Source: Rhodospirillales bacterium
GTDB taxonomy: Bacteria; Pseudomonadota; Alphaproteobacteria; ATCC43930; CGMCC-115725
NCBI GenBank assembly: GCA_947473305.1
Contig: CANJCB010000001.1
Location: 62,001-126,000 of the forward strand
Direction of reading: 5' to 3'
DNA length: 64,000 nt
Shown: positions 8,230-16,103 of the stretch, piece after piece
Layout: each line of letters opens with the position of its first letter
Position numbering within the stretch: position 1 is the first letter of the stretch
The notes under the pieces: model-generated
The model's database searches: none
Told to the model about the DNA's origin: nothing
Seen by the model: the letters and a program-made list of their open reading frames with translations, nothing else
Position numbers and translations under genes: made by a program

Positions 8230-11200
8230 ATGCGCCAGTCCTTCTTTCTCGCCTCCGCCGCCTCTCGCATGCCATCGCCGGCCGATCCTGAGCTTGCCGC
8301 TCTGGGATTGGCCCGCTGGAGCGATGTGGCCGCCGATCTTCCAGATCAATCCTCCGCCCGGGGCGCGCGCGAACTCGCGGCATCGCCTGAAGGGCGCGTC
8401 ATTCTAGAAGCGCTGTTCGGCAACAGCCCTTTCCTGACCGATAGCTGTCTCAAGGAACCCGCCTTCTTTCAGGACCTGCTTATGAACGGTCCTGAAGATA
8501 CTTTCGCCGAACTCATGCGGGCGCTCAACCGCGAACTGGCGCTCGGGCCGAATGGGGCGCCGGGTCCCGATCGCGCCACCGTCATGCGGATACTGCGGAT
8601 CAGCCGCCGCCGTGCTTCCCTGGTGATCGCGCTGGCCGATATCGCGGGCGCCTGGGATCTCGAAAAAGTCACGGAAGCGCTGAGCGGTTTCGCCGAAATG
8701 GCGATCGGATATGCGACTCGGCACCTGCTGGCGGCGGCCGGGGCGGCCGGAGAGCTCGAACTGTCGGAGCCCACAGCGCCCGAGCGGTTCAGCGGCCTCA
8801 TCGTGCTCGGCATGGGCAAGCTCGGCGCGCGCGAACTCAATTATTCGAGCGATATCGATCTCGTCCTGCTCTTCGACACGGAAAAGGCGCGCTATACGGG
8901 CAAGCGCACGGTGCAGCAGCTCTTCGCGCAGCTCGCCCGCGACCTGGTCCAGATGCTCTCGGAGCGCACCGCCGACGGTTATGTCTTCCGGACGGATCTT
9001 CGGCTGAGGCCCGACCCGGCGTCGACGCCGCCCGCCCTGTCGGTCCTGGCGGCGCTTACCTATTACGAAAGCACGGGGCAGAATTGGGAACGAGCCGCCT
9101 TCATCAAGGCCCGCCCGGTCGCGGGGGACCGCTTGGCGGGAGCGGCCTTCCTGTCGGACCTGACCCCCTTTCTCTGGCGCAAGAACCTCGATTTCGCGGC
9201 AATCGAGGATATCCATTCGATCAAGCGCCAGATCAACGCCCATCGGGGCGGCGGCCGGATCGCGCTCCTCGGCCATAACGTGAAGCTGGGGCGCGGCGGC
9301 ATCCGGGAAGTGGAATTCTTCGCCCAAACCCAGCAGCTGATCTGGGGCGGCCGCATGCCCGAACTGCGTCTCTCCGCCACCTGCGCGACGCTGGCCGCGC
9401 TGGCCGAGACCAAGCGGATCACCCCGAAGGTCGCCCAGGAATTGACCGAGGCCTACAGCTTCCTGCGCCGGGTAGAACATCGCCTCCAGATGGTGGACGA
9501 CCAGCAGACCCATACGCTGCCCACGGATGAGGCGGCTTTCGCGCGCATCGCGACCTTTCTCGGTTTCCCGACGCGCGGCGCCTTCGCGCAGCGGATACTC
9601 GAAACGCTGGCCACGGTCGAACGGCGCTATGGCGAGCTTTTCGAGGAGGCGCCGACCCTTTCTGGGCCGGGCAATCTCGTGTTCACCGGCACGGACGACG
9701 ATCCCGAAACGCTGGCTACCCTCGCTACCCTCGGCTTTGCCGACCCACCGACCGTCTCCGCGACCGTGCGCGGCTGGCATCATGGCCGCTATCGCGCGAC
9801 ACGGAGCCAACGCGCCAGGGAGCTTCTCACCGAACTCGTCCCCATGCTGTTGAAGGAACTGGGCGCCACCGCCCATCCCGATACGGCGCTGATCAGGTTC
9901 GACCAGTTCCTGGGACGCCTGCCGGCGGGGGTTCAGCTCCTCTCGCTGTTCCATGCCAATCCCGGCCTCCTCGCGTTGGTCGCGGAGATCATGGGTGCTG
10001 TCCCCAGGCTGGCGGACGAATTGGCGCGACGCCCTATCCTGCTTGACGGCGTGTTGACGGAAGGGTTCTTCGATCTCCTCCCCAACCGGGAAACGCTCGC
10101 CGCGGATCTGGAACGCGCGCTTTCGGCGGCACGGCATTACGAGGAGATATTGGATCTCTCGCGGCGCTGGACCAACGACCGCAAGTTCCAGATCGGTGTC
10201 CAACTCCTGCGGCAGCGCATCGACGGGGACCAGGCCGGGGCGGCCTTCGCGGATGTGGCGGAAACGGTGATCGCGACCCTGCTGCCCAGGGTCGAGGAGG
10301 AATTCGCCCGGTCCCATGGCAAGATCGAAGGCGGCGGCCTCGCCGTCTTCGGGCTCGGCAAGCTCGGCGGGCGGGAAATGAGCGTCGTCTCCGACCTTGA
10401 CCTCATCCTGATCTATGACGCGCCGGAAGCGGTGGAAGTCTCGGATGGCGCGAGGCCGCTTGCGATCCCCACCTATTACACCCGGCTCAGCCATCGGCTG
10501 ATCAACGCGCTGACCGCCTTGACCCAGGAGGGCAATCTCTACGAAGTCGATATGCGCCTGCGCCCCTCGGGAAGCGCCGGCCCCACCGCCTCGAGCCTGG
10601 AGGCTTTCCGTCGCTATCACAGCGAGCTGGCCTGGACCTGGGAGCATATGGCCCTGACCCGTGCCAGGGCGATCGCCGGTCCGGCTTCGTTGCAAGCAAG
10701 GGGCATGGCGGCGATCCACGAGGTCGTAACCCGGCCGCGCGGCCCGGACCTTTTGCTGCGGGATGTCGCGGATATGCGCCTGCGCATGGCCGAGGCCCAT
10801 CGAGCACCGCCTTTCTGGGACGTGAAGCATCTGCGCGGCGGCATGGTCGATGTGGAGTTCATCGCCCAATATCTGATCCTGCGCGAGGCCGCCCGGCTGC
10901 CTCACGTCATCGCGGCGAATACCAGCGCGGCGCTCGAAAAACTCGGTGCGGGCGGCGTTCTCGATCCCAAGACCGCCGAGGCGCTCGGCGACGCCATGCG
11001 TCTCTGGCGCGGCGTCCAGGGTTTCCTGAAACTCACCCTCGACGGCGCGGCGCTCGACGAGGAGGCGCCACCTCATGGACTTCGGCAAGCGCTCGCCCAA
11101 TGCGCCGGTGCGGTTGACTTCGAGGCGCTCAAGACCGCTATGATGGCGACCGCAGCGCGCGTGCGTGCGATCTATGCCGCCCTCATAGAGACGCCCGCCG

Positions 11201-11232
11201 CCACCGCGCGCCTGCGCCTACCCGCAGACTAA
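8230..11232 (+). CDS. glnE: Bifunctional glutamine synthetase adenylyltransferase / adenylyl-removing enzyme
   Basis: Cytoplasmic regulator (1000 aa) that adenylylates glutamine synthetase and removes the AMP by phosphorolysis, in response to PII signals. Two nucleotidyltransferase half-proteins are visible: GMGKLGARELNYSSDIDL near residues 195-212 (removase half) and GLGKLGGREMSVVSDLDL near 708-725 (transferase half), each with the DxD metal-binding pair. The full family length is present. The ATG at 8230 has only a weak GGAA in front; a second ATG at 8269 is possible. It leads a plus-strand run with bcp 12 nt downstream. Confidence 0.96.
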   Translation: MRQSFFLASAASRMPSPADPELAALGLARWSDVAADLPDQSSARGARELAASPEGRVILEALFGNSPFLTDSCLKEPAFFQDLLMNGPEDTFAELMRALNRELALGPNGAPGPDRATVMRILRISRRRASLVIALADIAGAWDLEKVTEALSGFAEMAIGYATRHLLAAAGAAGELELSEPTAPERFSGLIVLGMGKLGARELNYSSDIDLVLLFDTEKARYTGKRTVQQLFAQLARDLVQMLSERTADGYVFRTDLRLRPDPASTPPALSVLAALTYYESTGQNWERAAFIKARPVAGDRLAGAAFLSDLTPFLWRKNLDFAAIEDIHSIKRQINAHRGGGRIALLGHNVKLGRGGIREVEFFAQTQQLIWGGRMPELRLSATCATLAALAETKRITPKVAQELTEAYSFLRRVEHRLQMVDDQQTHTLPTDEAAFARIATFLGFPTRGAFAQRILETLATVERRYGELFEEAPTLSGPGNLVFTGTDDDPETLATLATLGFADPPTVSATVRGWHHGRYRATRSQRARELLTELVPMLLKELGATAHPDTALIRFDQFLGRLPAGVQLLSLFHANPGLLALVAEIMGAVPRLADELARRPILLDGVLTEGFFDLLPNRETLAADLERALSAARHYEEILDLSRRWTNDRKFQIGVQLLRQRIDGDQAGAAFADVAETVIATLLPRVEEEFARSHGKIEGGGLAVFGLGKLGGREMSVVSDLDLILIYDAPEAVEVSDGARPLAIPTYYTRLSHRLINALTALTQEGNLYEVDMRLRPSGSAGPTASSLEAFRRYHSELAWTWEHMALTRARAIAGPASLQARGMAAIHEVVTRPRGPDLLLRDVADMRLRMAEAHRAPPFWDVKHLRGGMVDVEFIAQYLILREAARLPHVIAANTSAALEKLGAGGVLDPKTAEALGDAMRLWRGVQGFLKLTLDGAALDEEAPPHGLRQALAQCAGAVDFEALKTAMMATAARVRAIYAALIETPAATARLRLPAD

Positions 11233-11244
11233 GGATTCCCCTGA

Positions 11245-11709
11245 ATGAGTCTCGAAATTGGCAATACCGCCCCGGATTTCACCCTGCCGACCGACGGCGG
11301 CGGCAAAATCACCCTGTCCAAGCTCCGCGGCAAGAAGGTGATCGTCTACTTCTATCCCAAGGACATGACGCCGGGCTGCACCACGCAAGCCTGCTCCTTC
11401 CGGGACAACGGGCCGGATTTCTCGGGCACGGACGCGGTCGTCATCGGCATTTCCAAGGACAGCGTCGCCTCTCACGACAAGTTCAAGCAGAAGTACGAGC
11501 TGTCCTTCACGCTTGCCGCAGACACCACGGGCGAGGTTTGCGAAAGCTACGGCGTCTGGATCGAGAAGAGCCTCTATGGGCGGAAATACATGGGGATCGA
11601 TCGCGCGACCTTCCTGATCGACCAGAAAGGTGTTGTCCGCGGCGTCTGGCACAAGGTGAAGGTGAAAGGCCACGTGGAAGAAGTCCTGAAGGCGGCCCAA
11701 GCGCTCTGA
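11245..11709 (+). CDS. bcp: Thioredoxin-dependent thiol peroxidase (Bcp/PrxQ family)
   Basis: Peroxiredoxin of 154 aa that reduces hydrogen peroxide and organic hydroperoxides with electrons from thioredoxin. The peroxidatic site is the diagnostic MTPGCTTQAC, with the peroxidatic cysteine and a second cysteine five residues later, as in atypical two-Cys Bcp enzymes. FYPKDMTPGC and the later RATFLID strand fit the family, as does the length. AAGGA lies about 9 nt before the ATG. The stop overlaps the proposed CTG start of the next gene, suggesting co-translation. Confidence 0.95.
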   Translation: MSLEIGNTAPDFTLPTDGGGKITLSKLRGKKVIVYFYPKDMTPGCTTQACSFRDNGPDFSGTDAVVIGISKDSVASHDKFKQKYELSFTLAADTTGEVCESYGVWIEKSLYGRKYMGIDRATFLIDQKGVVRGVWHKVKVKGHVEEVLKAAQAL

Positions 11710-12527
11710 ACCCTTCACCCGACACGCTCGCCTCGGCGGCCTTCGCCGTTCTCGCCGCCGCCGATCCCGGCGAGAAGGTCGCGCTAAGCCGCCGGACCGC
11801 CGAGATCTGGCGGGGGCGCGGTTTCCGCGCCATCGGGACCGCTCGCCCCCCGTCCCGACCGGCGCGCCCCGAAAAGCCCGATCTCCTGCCGCCGCGGGAC
11901 ATGCCGAGACGGCGGGCCGGCGGCTCCCATGCGGGGCGCGTCGCCCTGCTTCATGCCATCGCGCATATCGAACTCAACGCAATCGACCTCGCCTGGGATA
12001 TCGTCGCCCGCTTTGCGGACCAGGATCTCCCGCATGCCTTCTTCGACGACTGGATCGCCGTCGCCGCCGAAGAGGCGGAACACTACGCCCTTCTGAGCGC
12101 CCGGCTTGGCGATTTCGGCGCGGCCTATGGCGACCTTCCCGCTCATGACGGTCTTTGGGAGGCGGCGGAACTGACCGCTCACGACCTTTTGACAAGATTG
12201 GCGGTGGTTCCCCTGGTCCTGGAAGCGCGCGGGCTCGACGTCACGCCCGACATGATCCTTCGGCTCGACCGGGTGGGCGACCCGGAGAGCGCCAATATCC
12301 TGCGGCGCATCTATGAGGATGAGATCGGCCATGTCGCCACGGGCCGGCGATGGTTCGAGGAGATCTGCGCCTTGCGCGGGCTTCCGGCCGTCGAGACCTG
12401 GCAGCGCCTGATCCGCGATCACTTCAAGGGGACGCTCAAGCCGCCCTTCAACGATGAAGCGCGCGCCAGCGCCGGCTTCGACGCCCGCTACTACCAGCCG
12501 CTCGCCGCGATGCCGGGAAATCCGTGA
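11706..12527 (+). CDS. Ferritin-like DUF455 family protein
   Basis: Helical protein with carboxylate/histidine pairs typical of ferritin-like di-iron folds: AHIELNAIDLAWD, AEEAEHYALL and YEDEIGHVATG. Members are often annotated as DUF455 or ferritin-like; the reaction is not established. Family similarity starts at about LASAAFAVLAAADPGEKVALSRR, but no ATG, GTG or TTG is near that point. The best candidate is CTG at 11706, overlapping the bcp stop as CTGA, with AAGGCGG about 10 nt upstream; the only in-frame alternative is a TTG at 11538, deep inside bcp. The start is therefore uncertain and the rest is firm. Confidence 0.8.
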   Translation: MNPSPDTLASAAFAVLAAADPGEKVALSRRTAEIWRGRGFRAIGTARPPSRPARPEKPDLLPPRDMPRRRAGGSHAGRVALLHAIAHIELNAIDLAWDIVARFADQDLPHAFFDDWIAVAAEEAEHYALLSARLGDFGAAYGDLPAHDGLWEAAELTAHDLLTRLAVVPLVLEARGLDVTPDMILRLDRVGDPESANILRRIYEDEIGHVATGRRWFEEICALRGLPAVETWQRLIRDHFKGTLKPPFNDEARASAGFDARYYQPLAAMPGNP

Positions 12528-12579
12528 CATGCCATGACCTTACCTTGTCGCCCATGAAGCCCACGCGTATATCCAGGGA

Positions 12580-13941
12580 ATGATGAAAGTGGCCGTCCTC
12601 ATTCGCCGGATGAGATCTCTCTGCGCTGCGGCAGTCCTCATCGCGGCCATGACCGCCCTTTTCATCGGCTGGACGAAGCCGGGCGCGGCGCAAAGCTCGC
12701 GGCAATCTTCCTCGGTCGCCGAATACATCTATACGAGCGCCCGCCCGCAGCTTCTGCAGGTCCGCACCTTGGTGATCTCGGCCGGACGCCAGTCCTCCAT
12801 CGGATCGGGGTTTCTCGTCAGCGCCGACGGGCTGGCGATCACCAATTATCATGTAATCTCGCAATTCGCCCTCGAACCCAAGACCTATCGGCTCGAATAC
12901 ACCTCGGCGGATGGCCATATCGGCCCGCTGCAGCTCCTGGGCATCGATCTGGCTAACGACCTCGCCATGGTGAAGATCGACCGGGGGGACCAGCCTTTCC
13001 TGAAATTCGACGACCGCGCCGCCTCCGGCACCCTGCCCAATGGCGAACGGCTCTATTCCATGGGCAATCCGCTCGATCTCGGCTTCACCATCGTCGAAGG
13101 AACCTATAACGGCCTTGTCGACCGAAGCTATACCGAGCGCATCCACTTCTCCGGCGCGGTCAATCCCGGCATGAGCGGTGGCCCTACCGTCACCGGCGAA
13201 ACCCGTATCGCGGGCATCAATGTCGCCAAACGCCTCGGCAGCGATCTCGTAAGCTTCCTCGTGCCGGCGCGGCATGCGGTGACGCTCCTGAAGCGCGTGC
13301 AAGACGGCAATATCCCGACCGATGGCGATTTTCGGGCGGAAATCGGCCGCCAGCTCAATGCCTGGCAGGCGGAACTCTACAAGACCATGGCCGACGACGG
13401 GTTTCGCGCCTCTTCCTTCGGTCCCTATCGGGCGGTCGAAAGCGCGGCGCCCTGGTTCACCTGCTGGGCGCAGACCAACGCCGGACGGATCCCGAAGCCC
13501 CGGGCCGACGTGAGCAGCACCACCTGCAACGGCGAGACCCAGCTCTTCATCGCCAACGATCTGACCACCGGCCTCGTCCGCATCGGCCAGACCTATCTGC
13601 AGAGCACCGATCTCAACCAGTTCCAATTCGCCTCCCTGCTTTCCGAGCAGGGCCTCACGGAATGGTCCGGCCGCTGGTCCCGCCGCTGGCAGACGCCGCA
13701 GCGCTGCACCGAGGATTTCGTCGCCGTCATGCCGTCGAGCGAGCATCCCCCCTTGCGGGTCGTCTGGTGCTCCCGGGCCTACCGCGATTTCGAGGGGATC
13801 TACGACACCTCGCTCATGGCCGTGACCCAGGACGACGGCAAGCGGGCGCTCGTCTCCCGCCTCATCCTGCAAAGCGTGAGCTACGACAACGCGGTCGCGC
13901 TCTCCAAGCGCTTCATCGAAGCGGTCCAATGGGCGAAGTGA
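12580..13941 (+). CDS. Secreted trypsin-like serine protease (S1C/DegP-like, no PDZ seen)
   Basis: Protein of 453 aa with an N-terminal signal or anchor segment (CAAAVLIAAMTALFIGW) ending near GAAQ. The catalytic triad is readable: H91 in AITNYHVIS, D127 in ANDLAMVKI and S199 in NPGMSGGPTV. The C-terminal half, about 220 residues with several Cys and Trp, is not a recognisable PDZ domain, unlike classical DegP. The start is ATG 12580 or the adjacent 12583, after CCAGGGA. Its stop lies inside the next gene (13-nt overlap with the FHA membrane protein), so the two are probably translationally coupled and functionally linked. Likely envelope quality control or signalling; substrate unknown. Confidence 0.85.
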   Translation: MMKVAVLIRRMRSLCAAAVLIAAMTALFIGWTKPGAAQSSRQSSSVAEYIYTSARPQLLQVRTLVISAGRQSSIGSGFLVSADGLAITNYHVISQFALEPKTYRLEYTSADGHIGPLQLLGIDLANDLAMVKIDRGDQPFLKFDDRAASGTLPNGERLYSMGNPLDLGFTIVEGTYNGLVDRSYTERIHFSGAVNPGMSGGPTVTGETRIAGINVAKRLGSDLVSFLVPARHAVTLLKRVQDGNIPTDGDFRAEIGRQLNAWQAELYKTMADDGFRASSFGPYRAVESAAPWFTCWAQTNAGRIPKPRADVSSTTCNGETQLFIANDLTTGLVRIGQTYLQSTDLNQFQFASLLSEQGLTEWSGRWSRRWQTPQRCTEDFVAVMPSSEHPPLRVVWCSRAYRDFEGIYDTSLMAVTQDDGKRALVSRLILQSVSYDNAVALSKRFIEAVQWAK

Positions 13942-14912
13942 CCTGGGTCGAGATCCTGTCGCACCATCACCGCGAGGTGCTGGCGCGCCATCGCGTCGAA
14001 AAGCCCGAGTTCAGCATCGGCCGGGGTTACGACAACGAAGTCATGATCGACGACCCCTATGTGGCGGCGCGGCATCTGCTGATCCGACCCGACGACACCG
14101 GCGCGCTCGTGGCGGAAGACCTCGGCAGCGCGAACGGCACTTTCGTGGTGCGCAGCCGGCGGCGGCTCCAGCGCTTCCGCATCAACTCCGACCGGCCGAT
14201 CAGGATCGGCCAAACCCATCTTCGCATCCGTCGCGCGGAGCATCCCGTCCCGCAGGAACGCCATCTGCCGACCCGGGTGCCGAGCTGGCCGGTCACGGCC
14301 TTGCTCGGAATAGCGATGATCGTGGTGCTGCTGGCCTCCCAATGGCTCCAGGAAAAGAGCGAATCGCAGCTCCATCGCTATGTGGAGACCGGGCTCCTCT
14401 GGGTCGGGATCGCCGTCGGCTGGACCGCGATCTGGGGGGTGGTCTGCCGCGTCTTCTCGCGCCGCGCCCGCTTCGAGCGCAACCTCAAGATCACCCTCGG
14501 CGGGCTGCTGATCTATTTCGTCTTCCGCGAGCTTCTGCAGCTGGGCGCCTATTCACTCGCCCTCACCGAGCTGCAAACTTATCAATTCGCCAGCATGGTG
14601 GTCCTGGTGGCGATCATCTGCCTGCTGCACCTGAGGACGATCGGCCAAAGCCTCATGTGGCTCAAGGGAGGGGCTCTGGCGGCGCTCGTCGTGGTCGTGC
14701 TGGCGGCTCAGGCCCTTACCCAGTCGGAAATGCAGCTCGGCAACAACCAGCAGGACTATGTACGCCGCGTGATGCCGCCGTCGCTTCGCCTGGCGCCCCT
14801 TCGCACGGAGGACGCCTTCTTCCAGAACGCCGCAAATCTGCGGCCCAATTTGGACGCCGACCGGAAGAAGGACCTTTCCGTGGGCGGGGGCTTTCTCTTC
14901 GGCAACGATTAG
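13929..14912 (+). CDS. FHA-domain protein with five predicted membrane segments
   Basis: Protein of 327 aa. An N-terminal forkhead-associated domain (about residues 26-100) shows the phosphothreonine-binding pattern: G31-R32, then ARH at 47-49 and NG at 69-70. Five hydrophobic stretches follow near residues 120-139, 153-175, 188-207, 218-234 and 246-262, and a soluble tail ends the protein. The FHA domain would sit in the cytoplasm if the odd number of segments puts the tail outside (inference). ATG 13929 lies inside the end of the protease gene. No Ser/Thr kinase is in the window. The pairing of a periplasmic protease with a membrane FHA protein suggests a signalling unit, but this is unproven. 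Confidence 0.82.
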   Translation: MGEVTWVEILSHHHREVLARHRVEKPEFSIGRGYDNEVMIDDPYVAARHLLIRPDDTGALVAEDLGSANGTFVVRSRRRLQRFRINSDRPIRIGQTHLRIRRAEHPVPQERHLPTRVPSWPVTALLGIAMIVVLLASQWLQEKSESQLHRYVETGLLWVGIAVGWTAIWGVVCRVFSRRARFERNLKITLGGLLIYFVFRELLQLGAYSLALTELQTYQFASMVVLVAIICLLHLRTIGQSLMWLKGGALAALVVVVLAAQALTQSEMQLGNNQQDYVRRVMPPSLRLAPLRTEDAFFQNAANLRPNLDADRKKDLSVGGGFLFGND

Positions 14913-14921
14913 CTGTCGCGG

Positions 14922-16047
14922 TCAGCTCTCCGCAGTGATCGCGTCCGCGCCCTTGATGCGCTGAGCCAGCGAGGCTTCGAGGAAACGGTCGAGATCGCCG
15001 TCCAGCACGGCCGCGCTATTGCCGGTCTCCATCCCCGTCCGGAGATCCTTCACCATCTGATAGGGATGAAGGACATAGGAGCGGATCTGGTGGCCCCAGC
15101 CGATATCGGTTTTGGTGGCGTTCATGGCGTCCGTCGCCGCTTCCTGCTTTTCCAGCTCCAATTCGTAGAGCCGCGCACGGAGCATCGAGAAGGCGGTTGC
15201 CCGGTTCTTATGCTGGGAGCGCTCGCTCTGGCACTGCACGACCACATTGGTGGGCAGATGGGTGATGCGGACGGCACTGTCCGTCTTATTGATGTGCTGC
15301 CCGCCGGCGCCTGACGCCCGATAGGTGTCGATGCGCAGGTCCTTGTCCAGGATCTCGATCTCGATGGTGTCGTCAACCACCGGATAGACCCAGGCCGAGG
15401 CGAAGCTCGTATGGCGGCGCGCGTTTGAATCGAAGGGCGAGATGCGGACGAGCCGATGGACGCCGCTCTCGGTCTTGAGCCAGCCATAGGCGTTTTCGCC
15501 CATGATCTTGAGCGTCGCCGACTTGATGCCCGCCTCTTCGCCGGGGCTTTCTTCCAGCCACTCGACCTTATAGCCGTGCTGATCGGCCCAGCGCGTGTAC
15601 ATGCGCAGCAGCATGAGACCCCAGTCCTGGGCCTCCGTGCCGCCGCTGCCCGCATGGACTTCGAGGAAGCAGTCGTTGCCGTCGGCCTCGCCCGAGAGCA
15701 GGCTTTCAAGCTCGCGTTTGCCCACATCGGCGCGGAGCTTCCCGAGAGCCGCTTCGGCATCCGCGACCATGGCCGCGTCGCCTTCGGCTTCGGCCAGCTC
15801 GATCAGCTCCAGCGTGTCGTTGAGCTCGCGCTCGATCTTGAGATAGCCGCCGACCCCCTTATCGAGGCGGGTGCGTTCCCGCATCAGCGCCTGGGCCTTC
15901 TCCGGATTGTCCCAGAGCTTGGAATCCTCGGCGAGCGAGTTCAGCTCGGCGAGACGCCGGGTTGCCTGATCCCAGTCAAAGATGCCTCCTCAGCAGCGCC
16001 AGCGAGGACCTTACCTCGTCGGCGACCGCTATGATCTCAGCGCGCAT
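14922..16047 (-). CDS. prfB: Peptide chain release factor 2, expressed through a programmed +1 frameshift
   Basis: Release factor that reads UGA and UAA and triggers peptidyl-tRNA hydrolysis; GGQ is present in [16 protein letters not shown]. The zero frame starts at ATG 16047 and encodes 23 codons ending in CTT, followed at once by in-frame TGA (15978-15976). After skipping one base the frame continues as GAC TGG GAT ([15 protein letters not shown]) to the stop at 14922, giving 374 residues, a normal RF2 length. AGGAGG lies just upstream of the slip site. Without the shift the longest frame begins at 15884 and lacks the N-terminal helix region. It follows the PBP1A gene with a 56-bp gap. Confidence 0.96.
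15975..15990 (-). promoter_or_regulatory. RF2 autoregulatory +1 frameshift site (AGGAGG, CTT-TGA-C)
   Basis: On the minus strand the sequence reads AGGAGG (15990-15985), CAT, then CTT TGA C (15981-15975). This is the classical prfB recoding signal: an internal Shine-Dalgarno-like element, a slippery CTT and a poorly terminating TGA followed by C. In the known mechanism low RF2 slows termination at the UGA, the ribosome slips +1, and more RF2 is made. The frames on both sides match the RF2 protein, which supports a functional site. Confidence 0.95.
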
Positions 16048-16103
16048 TTAATCGGCTCCGTTGGAAGATGCCCGAAAGGCCGGGGTCCGGCCTCATGATC
16101 GGA

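Noticed and set aside
6660-8291. Plus-strand open frame of 543 codons opposite the AsmA-like gene
   Set aside because: The minus-strand frame has the family pattern and a ribosome site; the opposite frame is rich in Arg/Gly without structure.
8404-11100. Minus-strand open frame of 898 codons inside glnE
   Set aside because: glnE carries both GxGKLG motifs in the plus frame; the antisense frame has no recognisable motif.
13662-13928. N-terminal extension of the FHA protein
   Set aside because: It is inside the protease gene; the ATG at 13929 gives an FHA domain directly at the N-terminus.
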